64,000 nucleotides of DNA from Crossiella sp. S99.2 (GTDB lineage: Bacteria > Actinomycetota > Actinomycetes > Mycobacteriales > Pseudonocardiaceae), in NCBI RefSeq assembly GCF_023094165.1, contig NZ_JALMDK010000006.1:620001-684000 (forward strand), in the 5' to 3' direction. The position numbers and the translations under genes were made by a program. Shown piece after piece: positions 25,828-34,305 of this stretch (position 1 is the first letter of the stretch; each line of letters opens with the position of its first letter). Below the pieces are notes generated by a model, which saw nothing but the letters and a program-made list of their open reading frames with translations, made no database searches and had not been told where the DNA came from.

Positions 25828-26643
25828 CTAACCGAGTCCGACCCGGCGGGCGGCAGCCACCGGCTCGGGCTGGTCGAGATCCAGTTCGGAGCGCAGCACG
25901 GCCTGCTGGAGGTTGCGCAGCCGCACCGAGGGCTCGACCCCCAGCTCCTTGTTCAGCGTGTTGCGCAGGGTCTTGAACGCCTGCAGGGCCTGCCACTGCC
26001 GACCCGACCGGTACAGCGAGACCATGTAGTGCGCGCAGAGGTTCTCGTGCATGGGATGCCGGGCGGTCAGCACAGTCAGCTCGCTGAGCACCGCCTGGTG
26101 CCTGCCGAGTCCGATGTCCGCCCCGATCCGCGCCTCCAGCGCGTTGAGCCTGCTCTCCTCCAGCCGGGCCACCTCGATGCTCAGCGGCATCCCGATCCGG
26201 ACGTCGACCAGGGCCTGCCCGTGCCACTTGGCCAGTGCCATGCCGAGAAAACGGGACGCCGCCTCGAAGTCCCGTTCCTCCACCGCCCGGTTGCCCACCT
26301 GGATGAGGGCCTCGTACGCGCGGACGTCGACGTCGTCCGGGTCGATGTTGAGCACGTAGCCGTCGAAGCGGGTGAGCAGCACGTCCTTGGCGGTGCCGCT
26401 GGCCTCCGGCGGCATCGCGGACTCGATCAGCCTGCGCAGCTGCAGGATGTAGGTCTGAAGTGTGGTCCGGACGCTGAGCGGGGGGCGATCACCCCAGAGC
26501 TCCTCGATCAGCGTCGGGACCGAAACGATCTTCCCCGCGTGCAGCGCGAGCAGCACCAGGACCTGTCGTGGCTTGGCGGCGGTGGGTGCCACCGACCGCC
26601 CATTCAATGTTGCCTCTAACTCTCCTAGAAGACGTACCTGCAT
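25828..26643 (-). CDS. SARP-family transcriptional activator with a TTA codon
   Basis: 271 residues, the usual length for a small SARP. An OmpR-type winged helix fills residues 1-95 (MQVRLLGELEATLNG then AAKPRQVLVLLALHAGKIV and LIEELWGDRPP), followed by a bacterial transcriptional activation domain to about residue 245. Such proteins bind heptameric direct repeats and activate antibiotic clusters. Codon 9 is TTA (26617-26619), so translation should depend on the bldA tRNA in organisms that use this switch. The first codons are AT-rich compared with the rest. It is the only pathway-type regulator in the cluster and is a good candidate for its activator. Confidence 0.92.
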   Translation of the reverse strand: MQVRLLGELEATLNGRSVAPTAAKPRQVLVLLALHAGKIVSVPTLIEELWGDRPPLSVRTTLQTYILQLRRLIESAMPPEASGTAKDVLLTRFDGYVLNIDPDDVDVRAYEALIQVGNRAVEERDFEAASRFLGMALAKWHGQALVDVRIGMPLSIEVARLEESRLNALEARIGADIGLGRHQAVLSELTVLTARHPMHENLCAHYMVSLYRSGRQWQALQAFKTLRNTLNKELGVEPSVRLRNLQQAVLRSELDLDQPEPVAAARRVGLG

Positions 26644-26987
26644 TACAAAAGCCCCCAGAGATACGGATTCAGCTGATGAGGTTGCTTACCCCAGGAATCC
26701 ACGATGCTACGTCGTTGTAGGCGGGATCTGCCGCTGTATTCAGCGACCAGTTAACCATGCCTTGCCCCCAGACCGCCCAGTACACGGCCTGCCGATCAGC
26801 CTAGAGGGTGATCGCGAGATGGTCGAGCAGCCCACTCGAACCTGACTCAAATCCCCAGCGCGGAATTTTCCGTGCAAACGTGTCTTGACAAGGTGATCGA
26901 TTTTCTGATACCCGCCACAAGTACACTATCTCATTTTTATAACGCAGGTGGTAAAGCAGGCAACCGTCAATAGGGAATTTTCGTGCG
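26644..26987. promoter_or_regulatory. AT-rich spacer upstream of the SARP gene
   Basis: No gene is evident in these 344 nt. The sequence is markedly AT-richer than the flanks, especially 26880-26990 with TTTTCTGATA-like stretches. It should hold the SARP promoter and the 3' end of the ketoreductase transcript. No definite SARP box or terminator was identified. Confidence 0.45.
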
Positions 26988-27767
26988 TTAGTAGTTCCCT
27001 AATCCGCCGCACACGTTGAGCGCCTGGGCGGTGATCGCGGCGGCCGCGTCCGTGGTCAGGTAGCCGACCAGGCCCGCGACCTCCTCCGGGGTGGAGTAGC
27101 GGCCGAGCGGGATCTTGGCGTTGAACTTGGCCAGCACCTCCTCCTCGGTGGTGCCCCAGTACTGGGCGAAGCCCTGCCGGACCCGGACCGCCATCGGGGT
27201 CTCCACATAGCCGGGGCACACCGCGTTGACGGTGATCCCGGACTTGGCCAGCTCGAAGCCGACCGACTTGGTGAACCCGATGACCGCGTGCTTGGAGGCG
27301 GTGTAGGGCGCGGCCAGCATCACGCCCTGCTTGCCCGCGGTGGAGGCGATGTTGACGATCCGGCCCCAGCCGGACTTGGCCATGCCGCCGGCGTTGAGCA
27401 CCTCCCTGGTCAGCCGGAACACACTGTTCACATTGGTGTTGAACACGTCATGCCAGATCGCCTCGTCCATGGTGGCGATCTCGCCGCCGCCACCGCGGCC
27501 GGCGTTGTTGACCAGGATGTCGATCCGGCCGAACCGGGCCACCGCGGCGGCCACCGCGGCCTGGATGTCCTCGGGCGAGGTGACATCACAGGAGGTGCCT
27601 TCCGCGGTGCCACCTTGGTCCCGCAGCTCCTTCATCACGGTGGCCACCCGCTCGGCATCGCGCGCACAGCCGAAGACGGCGATGCCCTGCGCGATGAGGT
27701 TCTTCGCCACGGCCAGGCCGATCCCGCTGCTGACACCGGTGACGAAGGCGATCTTCTGGTTGCTCAT
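26988..27767 (-). CDS. Type II PKS ketoreductase (ActIII-like SDR)
   Basis: 259 residues, a classical short-chain dehydrogenase: TGVSSGIG binds NADPH, NNAG is the structural motif, and Ser (IASTAG) with YTASK form the catalytic set. The closing NVCGGLGNY is characteristic of ActIII-type C-9 ketoreductases that reduce the nascent poly-beta-ketone. The ATG giving MSNQKIAF was chosen because GGAGG lies 8 nt upstream; the ATG five codons earlier would contain that site. Codon 256 is TTA (27000-27002). The gene is last in a leftward operon with the metallo-beta-lactamase-fold cyclase (20 nt apart) and the SRPBCC gene. Confidence 0.93.
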   Translation of the reverse strand: MSNQKIAFVTGVSSGIGLAVAKNLIAQGIAVFGCARDAERVATVMKELRDQGGTAEGTSCDVTSPEDIQAAVAAAVARFGRIDILVNNAGRGGGGEIATMDEAIWHDVFNTNVNSVFRLTREVLNAGGMAKSGWGRIVNIASTAGKQGVMLAAPYTASKHAVIGFTKSVGFELAKSGITVNAVCPGYVETPMAVRVRQGFAQYWGTTEEEVLAKFNAKIPLGRYSTPEEVAGLVGYLTTDAAAAITAQALNVCGGLGNY

Positions 27768-27787
27768 GTCGTTGTCCTCCAAGGGAT

Positions 27788-28693
27788 TCAGGCGGCGCAG
27801 TGCGGCAGGCCGCCGTGGAACTCGGCCATCTCCCGGAACGAGGCGCCCACGTCCAGCCGTGCGCCCGGCGCGAGGCCGTCCAGCTCGGCGTAGGCGCGGT
27901 GCAGGTTGCCCACCAGGCGCTCCGGGTCGACCAGCGCGGCGAACGGGCCGAGGTCGGCGGCCCTGGCCACCTCCAGCGCGGACTGCCCGGTGCGCAGCCC
28001 GTCCTGGGCCAGTTCACGCACCCAGCGCAGGTACGCCTCGGTGGCGTCCAGGACCTCGGGTCCGGCCACCGGGCCGTGCCCGGAGACGACCACCGCCGGG
28101 TCCAGCGCGCGCATCCGGTCCAGCGCGCGCAGCGAGCCCTCGATCGAGCCCATCAGCACGTACGGGGTCACCCCCGACCACACCACGTCGCCGGCGAAGA
28201 GCACCCGGCGCTGCGGCACCCAGGCGATCACGTCGCCGGCGGTGTGCGCGGGGCCGACCAGCTCCAGCTCCACGGTCAGCTCGCCCACGTGCAGCCGCAA
28301 TCGGTCCTGGAAGGTCACATCGGGCAGGGTCAGCTCCAGCTCACCCCACTCCACCCCCGGCCACAGCCCGCACAGCGCCAGCCCGGCCTCCGCGCTGTCC
28401 GCGCGGGTCTGCTCGTGCGCGATCACCGTGGCCTTCGGGGTGAACTCGGTGTTGCCGAAGACGTGGTCGCCGTGGAAGTGCGTGTTGACCAGCAGGTCCG
28501 GCCCGCCCGGCACGATCAGTTCGGTCTGCGCGCGCAGGCGCCGGGCCCTGGCCTGGGTGGCCGCGGTGTCGATGAGCACCGCGTGGCCTTTGGAGGCGAT
28601 CAGCCCGGCGTTGTTGAGGCACCAGCCGCCGGGCAGCTGCTCGTAGGCGTGCACACCGTCGGCGATCTGCCGCAGCATCGGCTGGGTGGACAT
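27788..28693 (-). CDS. Metallo-beta-lactamase-fold cyclase/thioesterase (ActIV-like)
   Basis: 301 residues. The metal site NTHFHGDHVFGN (His72, His74, Asp76, His77) is intact, with further ligands likely in AHTAGD, FAGD and SGHG. ActIV of the actinorhodin pathway belongs to this superfamily and acts as second-ring cyclase and thioesterase, and homologues are frequent in type II clusters, so ring closure or release from the ACP is the likely role. The start at 28693 overlaps the stop of the SRPBCC gene as ATGA. Longer upstream reading is a shadow of that gene in another frame. Confidence 0.82.
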   Translation of the reverse strand: MSTQPMLRQIADGVHAYEQLPGGWCLNNAGLIASKGHAVLIDTAATQARARRLRAQTELIVPGGPDLLVNTHFHGDHVFGNTEFTPKATVIAHEQTRADSAEAGLALCGLWPGVEWGELELTLPDVTFQDRLRLHVGELTVELELVGPAHTAGDVIAWVPQRRVLFAGDVVWSGVTPYVLMGSIEGSLRALDRMRALDPAVVVSGHGPVAGPEVLDATEAYLRWVRELAQDGLRTGQSALEVARAADLGPFAALVDPERLVGNLHRAYAELDGLAPGARLDVGASFREMAEFHGGLPHCAA

Positions 28694-29160
28694 CAGACCA
28701 CCTCGGCGAAGCGCTGCAGGGTCTCGCCGGGGCTGGGGCCGTCCAGGGCCTGGAAGATCCGCTCGGCGTCCGGGCCGTGCTTGTCCAGCCGGACGTGCGC
28801 CAGCTCCACCCTGGTCTGGCCGGGTCCGGCCGGGGTGAAGCTCACCTCGATCTCGCTGGCCCGCTCGTCGTCCGGGATGGACTGCCAGCGGCCGTCCACC
28901 CGCCAGGTCATCCGCAGCCCGTGCGGCGGGTTCCACTCCAGCACCACGCCCCAGGCGATCTGATTGCCCTCGGCGTCCCACTCGTAGTACCGGCCGCCGA
29001 CGCCCGGCTCGATGGCCAGACCGATCCTGGGCGTGCGCAGCAGCACATGCGAGGGCGGCCACCAGTCGGCTGGCCGCTGGGTGAACGCCTCGAAGCATTG
29101 CAGCGGGCTGGCCCGCACCACGACTGACTTGCGCACGTCCGGGATGACGCGTTGGGGCAT
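28693..29160 (-). CDS. SRPBCC / AHSA1-type protein
   Basis: 155 residues with the START/Bet v1-like pattern: VRKSVVVRASPLQCFEAFTQRPADWW, GGRYYEWDAEGNQIAWGVVLEWNPP and MTWRVDGRW fit AHSA1-type SRPBCC proteins. The fold holds hydrophobic ligands; relatives in polyketide clusters act as cyclases or aromatases, while other AHSA1 proteins are chaperone cofactors. The genetic link (ATGA overlap with the ActIV-like gene, operon with the ketoreductase) favours a polyketide role. GGAGG precedes the chosen ATG closely. It is divergent from the KS-alpha gene. Confidence 0.72.
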   Translation of the reverse strand: MPQRVIPDVRKSVVVRASPLQCFEAFTQRPADWWPPSHVLLRTPRIGLAIEPGVGGRYYEWDAEGNQIAWGVVLEWNPPHGLRMTWRVDGRWQSIPDDERASEIEVSFTPAGPGQTRVELAHVRLDKHGPDAERIFQALDGPSPGETLQRFAEVV

Positions 29161-29299
29161 GGGTCCTCCGACCACGAGTTGCTCGGCACTGGCCGGGTCA
29201 GGCTCGCCGGGGCGGCTCGATCTCCTTTTGAACGGGCCTGGACCGTGAGTCGAGAGACCGCCCGCACGCTGCGCCCTGACGGCATCTCAAGGAGGCCCC
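29161..29299. promoter_or_regulatory. Divergent promoter region between KS-alpha and the SRPBCC operon
   Basis: 139 nt serve two operons that must be expressed together. GCTCG recurs at 29181, 29202 and 29215, which could be remnants of SARP-type direct repeats, but the spacing is irregular. AAGGAGG before 29300 is the KS-alpha ribosome site. Confidence 0.45.
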
Positions 29300-30565
29300 A
29301 TGGCCCGACGGGCAGTCATTACTGGAATCGGCGTGACCGCGCCGGGAGGGATCGGGACGCAGCCGTTCTGGGACCTGCTGGTCAGCGGCCGGACCGCGAC
29401 CCGCAGGATCACCGCGTTCGACCCGGCCGCGCACCGCTGCCAGGTCGCCGCCGAAATCGACTTCGACCCGCTGTTACACGGCCTGACCCGGCAGGAGGTC
29501 AGACGGACCGACCGCGCGACCCAGCTGGCGCTGGTCTCGGCCAGGGAGGCGGTGCTGGACAGCGGCCTGGTCATCGACGGCGAGCTGGCCGAGCGCACCG
29601 GGGTGGCGCTGGGCAGCGCGGTCGGCGGCACCACCACGCTGGAGCGGGAGTACGCGGTGTTGTCCAACGGTGGCAAGGACTGGGTGCTCGATCCCGCCTA
29701 CGCCGTGCCGCACCTCTACGAGGGCTTCCTGCCCAGCTCGATCGCGGCCGAGGTGGCCGTGCGCACCGGCGCGCTCGGCCCGGCCTCGGTGATCTCCACC
29801 GGCTGCACCTCGGGCATCGACTCGGTCGGCTACGCCGCCGAGCTGGTCCGGGACGGGGCGGCCGACGTCATGATCACCGGCGCCACCGACGCGCCGATCT
29901 CGCCGATCACCCTCACCTGCTTCGACTCGATCAAGGCCACCTCGGCCCGCAACGACGATCCGGCCACGGCCTGCCGGCCCTTCGACCGCAACCGCACCGG
30001 GCTGATCCTGGGCGAGGGTTCGGCCGTGCTGGTGCTGGAGGAGTACGAGCACGCCCGGCGGCGCGGCGCCACCATTTACGCGGAGGTGGGCGGGTACGCC
30101 GCCCGCTGCAACGCCTTCCACATGACCGGGCTCAAGGCCGACGGCCGGGAGATGGCCGAGGCGATCAACCTGGCGATGGCCGAGGCCGGGCTGAACCCCG
30201 AGGACATCGACTACGTCAACGCGCACGGCTCCGGCACCAGGCAGAACGACCGGCACGAGACCGCGGCGGTCAAGCGCAGCCTCGGCGAGCACGCCTACCG
30301 CACGCCGATGAGCGGCATCAAGGCCATCGTCGGCCACTCCCTTGGCGCCATCGGCTCGATCGAGATCGCCGCCTGCGCGCTGTCGATCAAGCACGGAGTG
30401 GTGGTGCCCACGGCCAACCTGACCGAGGCCGATCCCGAGTGCGACCTGGACTACGTGCCCGGCGCCGCGCGGGAGCGGCGGCTGGACGCGGTGCTCACCG
30501 TGGGCAGTGGCTTCGGCGGCTTCCAGAGCGCGCTGGCGCTCTCCTCGGGAGGGCGGGCGGCATGA
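29300..30565 (+). CDS. Type II PKS ketosynthase alpha
   Basis: 421 residues. The nucleophile Cys169 lies in STGCTSGIDS, the first His in NAHGSGTRQNDRHET and the second in GHSLGAIGSIE, all as in minimal-PKS KS-alpha subunits. It condenses malonyl-ACP units together with the chain length factor encoded next to it. AAGGAGG lies 4 nt before the ATG. Codon 59 is TTA (29474-29476), unusual in a structural gene and a second point of possible bldA control. The gene ends in an ATGA overlap with the CLF gene. Chain length cannot be predicted reliably from reading alone. Confidence 0.96.
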   Translation: MARRAVITGIGVTAPGGIGTQPFWDLLVSGRTATRRITAFDPAAHRCQVAAEIDFDPLLHGLTRQEVRRTDRATQLALVSAREAVLDSGLVIDGELAERTGVALGSAVGGTTTLEREYAVLSNGGKDWVLDPAYAVPHLYEGFLPSSIAAEVAVRTGALGPASVISTGCTSGIDSVGYAAELVRDGAADVMITGATDAPISPITLTCFDSIKATSARNDDPATACRPFDRNRTGLILGEGSAVLVLEEYEHARRRGATIYAEVGGYAARCNAFHMTGLKADGREMAEAINLAMAEAGLNPEDIDYVNAHGSGTRQNDRHETAAVKRSLGEHAYRTPMSGIKAIVGHSLGAIGSIEIAACALSIKHGVVVPTANLTEADPECDLDYVPGAARERRLDAVLTVGSGFGGFQSALALSSGGRAA

Positions 30566-31776
30566 GCGATCAGGACGTGGTGGTCACCGGCATCGGCGTG
30601 CTCGCGCCGAACGGCACCGACACCGAAAGCTATTGGGCCGCAACGCTCAAGGGGGAGTCCGCGATCCGGCCCTGCACCCGCTTCGACACCACCGGCTACC
30701 CGGTCCGGCTGGCCGCGCAGGTGCCGGAGTCCGAGGCCGAACTGGCCTTCCCGCGCAAGCTGCTGCCGCAGACCGACCGGCTCACCCGGCTGGCCATGGT
30801 GTGCGCGGACGCGGCACTGGCCGACGCGGCGGTGGATCCGGCGGCGCTGGCCGAGTACTCGATGGGCGTGGCCGTCTCCGGCGCCACCGGCGGGCTGGAG
30901 TTCGGCCAGCAGCAGCTGCAGAAGCTGTGGGGCCAGGGCTGGGAGGAGGTCAGCCCGTACATGTCCTTCGCCTGGTACTACGCGGTGAACTCGGGCCAGA
31001 TCTCCATCCGCAACGGCATGCGTGGCCCGAGCGGGGTGGTGATCTCCGAGCAGGCCGGCGGCCTGGACTCGCTGGCCTTCGCCCGCAGGCGGGTGCGCAA
31101 GGGCACCGCGGTGATGACCGCGGGCGGCTTCGACAGCATGCTCTGTCCCTACGGCCTGTCCACCCTGTCGGTGGCCGCCGGGGTGTGCCGGGGCGACGAT
31201 CCGGACCGGGCCTACCTGCCCTTCCACCCGGACAGCGGCGGCTTCGTGCCGGGCGAGGGCGGCGCGGTGCTGATCCTGGAGTCCCGCGCCGGCGCGGCGC
31301 AGCGTGGCGCGCCCTCGATCTACGGGGTGCTGGCCGGGCACGGCGCGGCCTTCGACCCGGACCCGATCGGCGGTGGCGCCCTGGTGCGGGCGGCGCGGGC
31401 CGCGCTGACCGAGGCCGGGCTCACCGCCGCGGACGTCGACGTGGTCTTCGCCGACGCGGCGGGCGTGCCCGCGCTGGACACCGCCGAGGCCAGCGCGCTG
31501 CGCACCCTGTTCGGCGACCGGCGGGTCCCGGTCAGCGCACCGAAGGCGCTGGTGGGCCGGTTGCTCTCCGGCGGTTCGGCGCTGGACGCGGCCACCGCGT
31601 TGCTCAGCCTGCGTGACGGCATGATCCCGGCGGTGCCGGGCATCGAGCCGGAGCAGGCCGATCCGGCGCTGGACCTGGTGGTGGGTTCGCCGCGGGCGCG
31701 GGAGATCGGCACCGCGCTGGTGCTCGCCCGCGGACACGGCGGGTTCGCCTCGGCCATGGTGCTGACGAGGCCGTGA
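30562..31776 (+). CDS. Type II PKS chain length factor (KS-beta)
   Basis: 404 residues, homologous to the KS-alpha but with Gln164 (ISEQAGGLDS) in place of the catalytic Cys, the defining feature of chain length factors. The fold-conserved PGEGGAVLILE block and the TDRLTRLAM region are present. It forms the heterodimer that sets polyketide length. Translation is coupled to KS-alpha through ATGA. Unlike the common order, the ACP gene is not downstream on the same strand but convergent, beyond a strong hairpin. Confidence 0.95.
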   Translation: MSDQDVVVTGIGVLAPNGTDTESYWAATLKGESAIRPCTRFDTTGYPVRLAAQVPESEAELAFPRKLLPQTDRLTRLAMVCADAALADAAVDPAALAEYSMGVAVSGATGGLEFGQQQLQKLWGQGWEEVSPYMSFAWYYAVNSGQISIRNGMRGPSGVVISEQAGGLDSLAFARRRVRKGTAVMTAGGFDSMLCPYGLSTLSVAAGVCRGDDPDRAYLPFHPDSGGFVPGEGGAVLILESRAGAAQRGAPSIYGVLAGHGAAFDPDPIGGGALVRAARAALTEAGLTAADVDVVFADAAGVPALDTAEASALRTLFGDRRVPVSAPKALVGRLLSGGSALDAATALLSLRDGMIPAVPGIEPEQADPALDLVVGSPRAREIGTALVLARGHGGFASAMVLTRP

Positions 31777-31783
31777 ACAACGA

Positions 31784-31822
31784 GGACGGGGCGGGTGCGC
31801 AGACTGCGCGCCCGCCCCGTCC
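31784..31822. terminator. Bidirectional hairpin terminator between CLF and ACP genes
   Basis: A 17-bp stem (31784-31800 with 31806-31822, one G-U pair) closes a 5-nt loop AGACT, 7 nt after the CLF stop and 20 nt after the stop of the convergent ACP gene. Confidence 0.85.
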
Positions 31823-31842
31823 GGCTGTCCGGGAGTGGTGCC

Positions 31843-32112
31843 TCAGACCGTGGACCCGGCCAGTGCGACCTGCTGGTTGACCAGGTCGAGCAGGTGCCGG
31901 GGGGTCTCGATATCCGCGGCCGCCGACTCCGGGATCTTGATCTTGAAGTGCCGTTCCAGCCTGCTCGTGGTGTCGATGATCGCGAGCGAGTCGAAGCCCA
32001 GGTCCATCAGGTTGGTGTCCAGGACGTCGCCGTCCAGGTCGACGGACTCGTCCTCGCCCACCGCGCGGGCCAGGAACTCCTTCAGCTCGTCCAGGGTCAG
32101 CTGGGTACTCAT
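31843..32112 (-). CDS. Type II PKS acyl carrier protein
   Basis: 89 residues. The phosphopantetheine site is LMDLGFDSLAIID with Ser42. The acidic four-helix pattern and length match minimal-PKS ACPs. It carries the growing aromatic polyketide chain. It is the last gene of a leftward operon with the aromatase/cyclase and acyltransferase, and is convergent with KS-alpha/CLF. Confidence 0.95.
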   Translation of the reverse strand: MSTQLTLDELKEFLARAVGEDESVDLDGDVLDTNLMDLGFDSLAIIDTTSRLERHFKIKIPESAAADIETPRHLLDLVNQQVALAGSTV

Positions 32113-32148
32113 GCGGAGATCACCTTCATTCTGTGGTTCGGTCGGGGG

Positions 32149-33099
32149 TCAGCGCGCTTCGACGTGCTCGCGCGCCTTGGCCAAGGTCGCCCGGCTGTTC
32201 GCGCCGAGCGCGTTGCGCACGGCGGTCCGGGCCGCCGCCAGCGACGCCGGCGGGGCAGGCAGGGCGGCGATGCCCTCGGGGTCCAGGAACACCTGGTGCC
32301 GGGCGGTCACCAGGACCCGGCCGTCCGAAGTGGACTCGAACAGCCATTCGCCGTTGTGCGCCCGCAGCGCCGCCGGCAACTTGACCTGCTTGTAGGAGAT
32401 GCGCCGGTTCGGCTCGCAGACCCGGCCGGAGATCGTGGTGTGCACCGAGCCGTCCGGCGAGCGGGTGTCCATCTCCATGTGCTGCAGGCCGGTGGTGTCC
32501 TCGCGCAGGTCCAGGCGCACCACGTGCGGCAGCCGCTCGGGCCACTTGGCCGCGTCGTAGAGGAAGTCGTAGACCTGCTCGATCGGCGCCGCGAAGGTCT
32601 CGGTGTCGGCGAACTCGAACAGCAGCTCGGCCTCCTCCGCCGCGCGCTCGGCCACCCGCTTGAGGTTGGCCAGTTCGGCCACGCTGTTGGTCTCCACCGC
32701 GCCGGCGATGCGGGCCAGCTTCGCCGGATCGTCGCCGACGGCCCGGTAGTGGTGGTCCAGCACGATCACGCAGCCGCCATCGGATTCCGGGCGCACCGTC
32801 CAGGTCCCGCCCATCGCTGCCACCGGGTCCGCGGTCACGACCTGCTCGAACTCCACCCGGAACCGGTCGGGGAACAGCCTGCGGCGGGATTCCCAGCTGC
32901 GCAGGTCGCCGTTGGCCAGCGCGCAGATCCGGATGCGTTCCTCGGTGTCGTCGCCCGCGATCCGCTCGGCCCGCACCGTGGGCGGGAAGTACAGCGGCCA
33001 CCGGGACACGTCGGCGACGATCCGGTAGACGGCCGCCGCCGGTGCGGCCACCTCGATCCGGTGGGTGACCTCGGTGCGGGTCGATTCGGTGCTGGTCAT
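32149..33099 (-). CDS. Di-domain aromatase/cyclase
   Basis: 316 residues made of two SRPBCC (START-like) halves. The first begins VTHRIEVAAPAAAVYRIVADV with RWPLYFPPT; the second begins FADTETFAAPIEQVYDFLYDA with KWPERLPHVV. This is the layout of di-domain aromatase/cyclases of reducing type II systems (ActVII, BexL type), which close and aromatise the first ring after C-9 ketoreduction. The presence of an ActIII-like ketoreductase agrees with that class. It lies 36 nt upstream of the ACP gene. Confidence 0.92.
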   Translation of the reverse strand: MTSTESTRTEVTHRIEVAAPAAAVYRIVADVSRWPLYFPPTVRAERIAGDDTEERIRICALANGDLRSWESRRRLFPDRFRVEFEQVVTADPVAAMGGTWTVRPESDGGCVIVLDHHYRAVGDDPAKLARIAGAVETNSVAELANLKRVAERAAEEAELLFEFADTETFAAPIEQVYDFLYDAAKWPERLPHVVRLDLREDTTGLQHMEMDTRSPDGSVHTTISGRVCEPNRRISYKQVKLPAALRAHNGEWLFESTSDGRVLVTARHQVFLDPEGIAALPAPPASLAAARTAVRNALGANSRATLAKAREHVEAR

Positions 33100-33123
33100 C
33101 AGGCGCCTCTCTGCTTCCGGTGA

Positions 33124-34125
33124 TCACGCGGTGGGGATGGGTGCGGCCAGCGCGAGCCGCGCCGCGGCGGTGGTGTCCTGGTCGAGCTGGTCGCCCCGGT
33201 GCCGATCGGGCAGCAGCGGCACTACCCGGCCACCGCCCTTGACCACCGAGGGCTGGCGGCGGCCCAGCACGCTCAGGCTGGTGCCCGGCCCGGCCTCCAC
33301 CAGCACGCAGTCGCCGTGCTCGGCCAGCAACTTCGTCAGCGTCGGCGCGAAGTACACGGTGTCGGCGGCCTGGTTGGCCCAGAACACCGGATCCCGCGCG
33401 GTCTCGGCGGTGAGCACGCCCTGGGTGTAGGCGGAGTAGAGCGTCAGCCGCGGCGGCGAGAGCGGCACCGAGCGCCAGCCGGGCAGCGAGGCGGTCACCG
33501 CGTGCGCCACCACCGGGCTGTGGAATGCCTGCCGGGCAAGCACATCCCGGCAGACCACGTGCCGTTCGGTCAACGTCCGGGCCGCCTCGGCCAGCGGTGC
33601 GGCTTCCCCGGCCAGCAGCAGCTGGCGGGGCGCGTTCACCGCGGCCAGGTGCACCCGCTCGCCCAGCACGTCCGCGACCTCGGCCACCGAGGCCGACACC
33701 GCGAGCATCCCGCCCGGCGGGGTGCCGGCGAACTCGGTGATCCGCTCGTCCATCAGCCGGATGCCGTCGGCGAACTCCAGCACCCCGGCCAGGGTGGCCG
33801 CGGCCATCTCGCCGACGCTGTGCCCGAGCAGGGCCACCGGGCGCACGCCCCAGTCCAGCACCATCCGGCCCATCGCGTGGTTGACCGCGTAGAGCAGCGG
33901 CTGGGCCACCGAGACGTCGTCGTAGTCCGGCGGAGGCTCGGCGGCCAGCCACGCCGCACGCAGCCGGGGCCCGTCCGCGCCGAACAGCTCGAAGGCCCGG
34001 TCCATCCAGTAGGTGAAGGTCTGCTCGTGCTGGTAGAGGCCGGCCGCCATCCGCGGGTGCTGGGCGCCCTGGCCAGGGAACAGCAGCACGACCGGCGGCT
34101 CGGACCGCGCTGTCACAGGTGACAT
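33124..34125 (-). CDS. Discrete malonyl/acyl transferase (DpsD/ZhuC-like)
   Basis: 333 residues, FabD-like. VVLLFPGQGAQHPRMAAGLY opens the fold, GHSVGE holds Ser103, and RQAFHSP holds His202. Discrete acyltransferases of this type occur in type II clusters that use non-acetate starters (DpsD in daunorubicin, HedF in hedamycin, ZhuC in R1128), beside a KAS III homologue; ZhuC has been shown to edit wrong acetyl primers. That is the likely role here with the KAS III at 10018. I chose the ATG at 34125 (MSPVTARSEPP), which follows GGAAAGGGATCGGAG; the upstream 29 codons lack homology. Confidence 0.88.
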   Translation of the reverse strand: MSPVTARSEPPVVLLFPGQGAQHPRMAAGLYQHEQTFTYWMDRAFELFGADGPRLRAAWLAAEPPPDYDDVSVAQPLLYAVNHAMGRMVLDWGVRPVALLGHSVGEMAAATLAGVLEFADGIRLMDERITEFAGTPPGGMLAVSASVAEVADVLGERVHLAAVNAPRQLLLAGEAAPLAEAARTLTERHVVCRDVLARQAFHSPVVAHAVTASLPGWRSVPLSPPRLTLYSAYTQGVLTAETARDPVFWANQAADTVYFAPTLTKLLAEHGDCVLVEAGPGTSLSVLGRRQPSVVKGGGRVVPLLPDRHRGDQLDQDTTAAARLALAAPIPTA

Positions 34126-34305
34126 CTCCGATCCCTTTCCTCGGTTGGGCCGAGGGTGCGGGCGGCCTGTCGAGGCTCGCCTGAGCCTGGCCGGATCGCG
34201 GCCGGGAACCACCGGCAGGTCAAGCCCGCTTCCACGGGCATTCGAGGTGGCCTGGCGACCCTGAGCCTCGGGAATTTCCTATTTATGGAGGTCGAGCTGA
34301 GCGCC
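34126..34305. promoter_or_regulatory. Divergent promoter region, AT operon and S33-like gene
   Basis: 180 nt between the acyltransferase operon and the rightward S33-like gene. The last 40 nt are AT-rich and hold GGAGG at 34287-34291. No defined promoter motif was settled on. Confidence 0.4.

Noticed and set aside
29181..29220. SARP box of regular direct repeats upstream of KS-alpha
   Set aside because: GCTCG recurs, but at 21 and 13 nt rather than a regular 11-nt or 22-nt period, so it is too weak to call.
29152..31776. Single 874-codon reading covering KS-alpha and CLF
   Set aside because: It starts in the wrong frame over KS-alpha and joins the CLF frame. The two genes overlap by ATGA and are separate.
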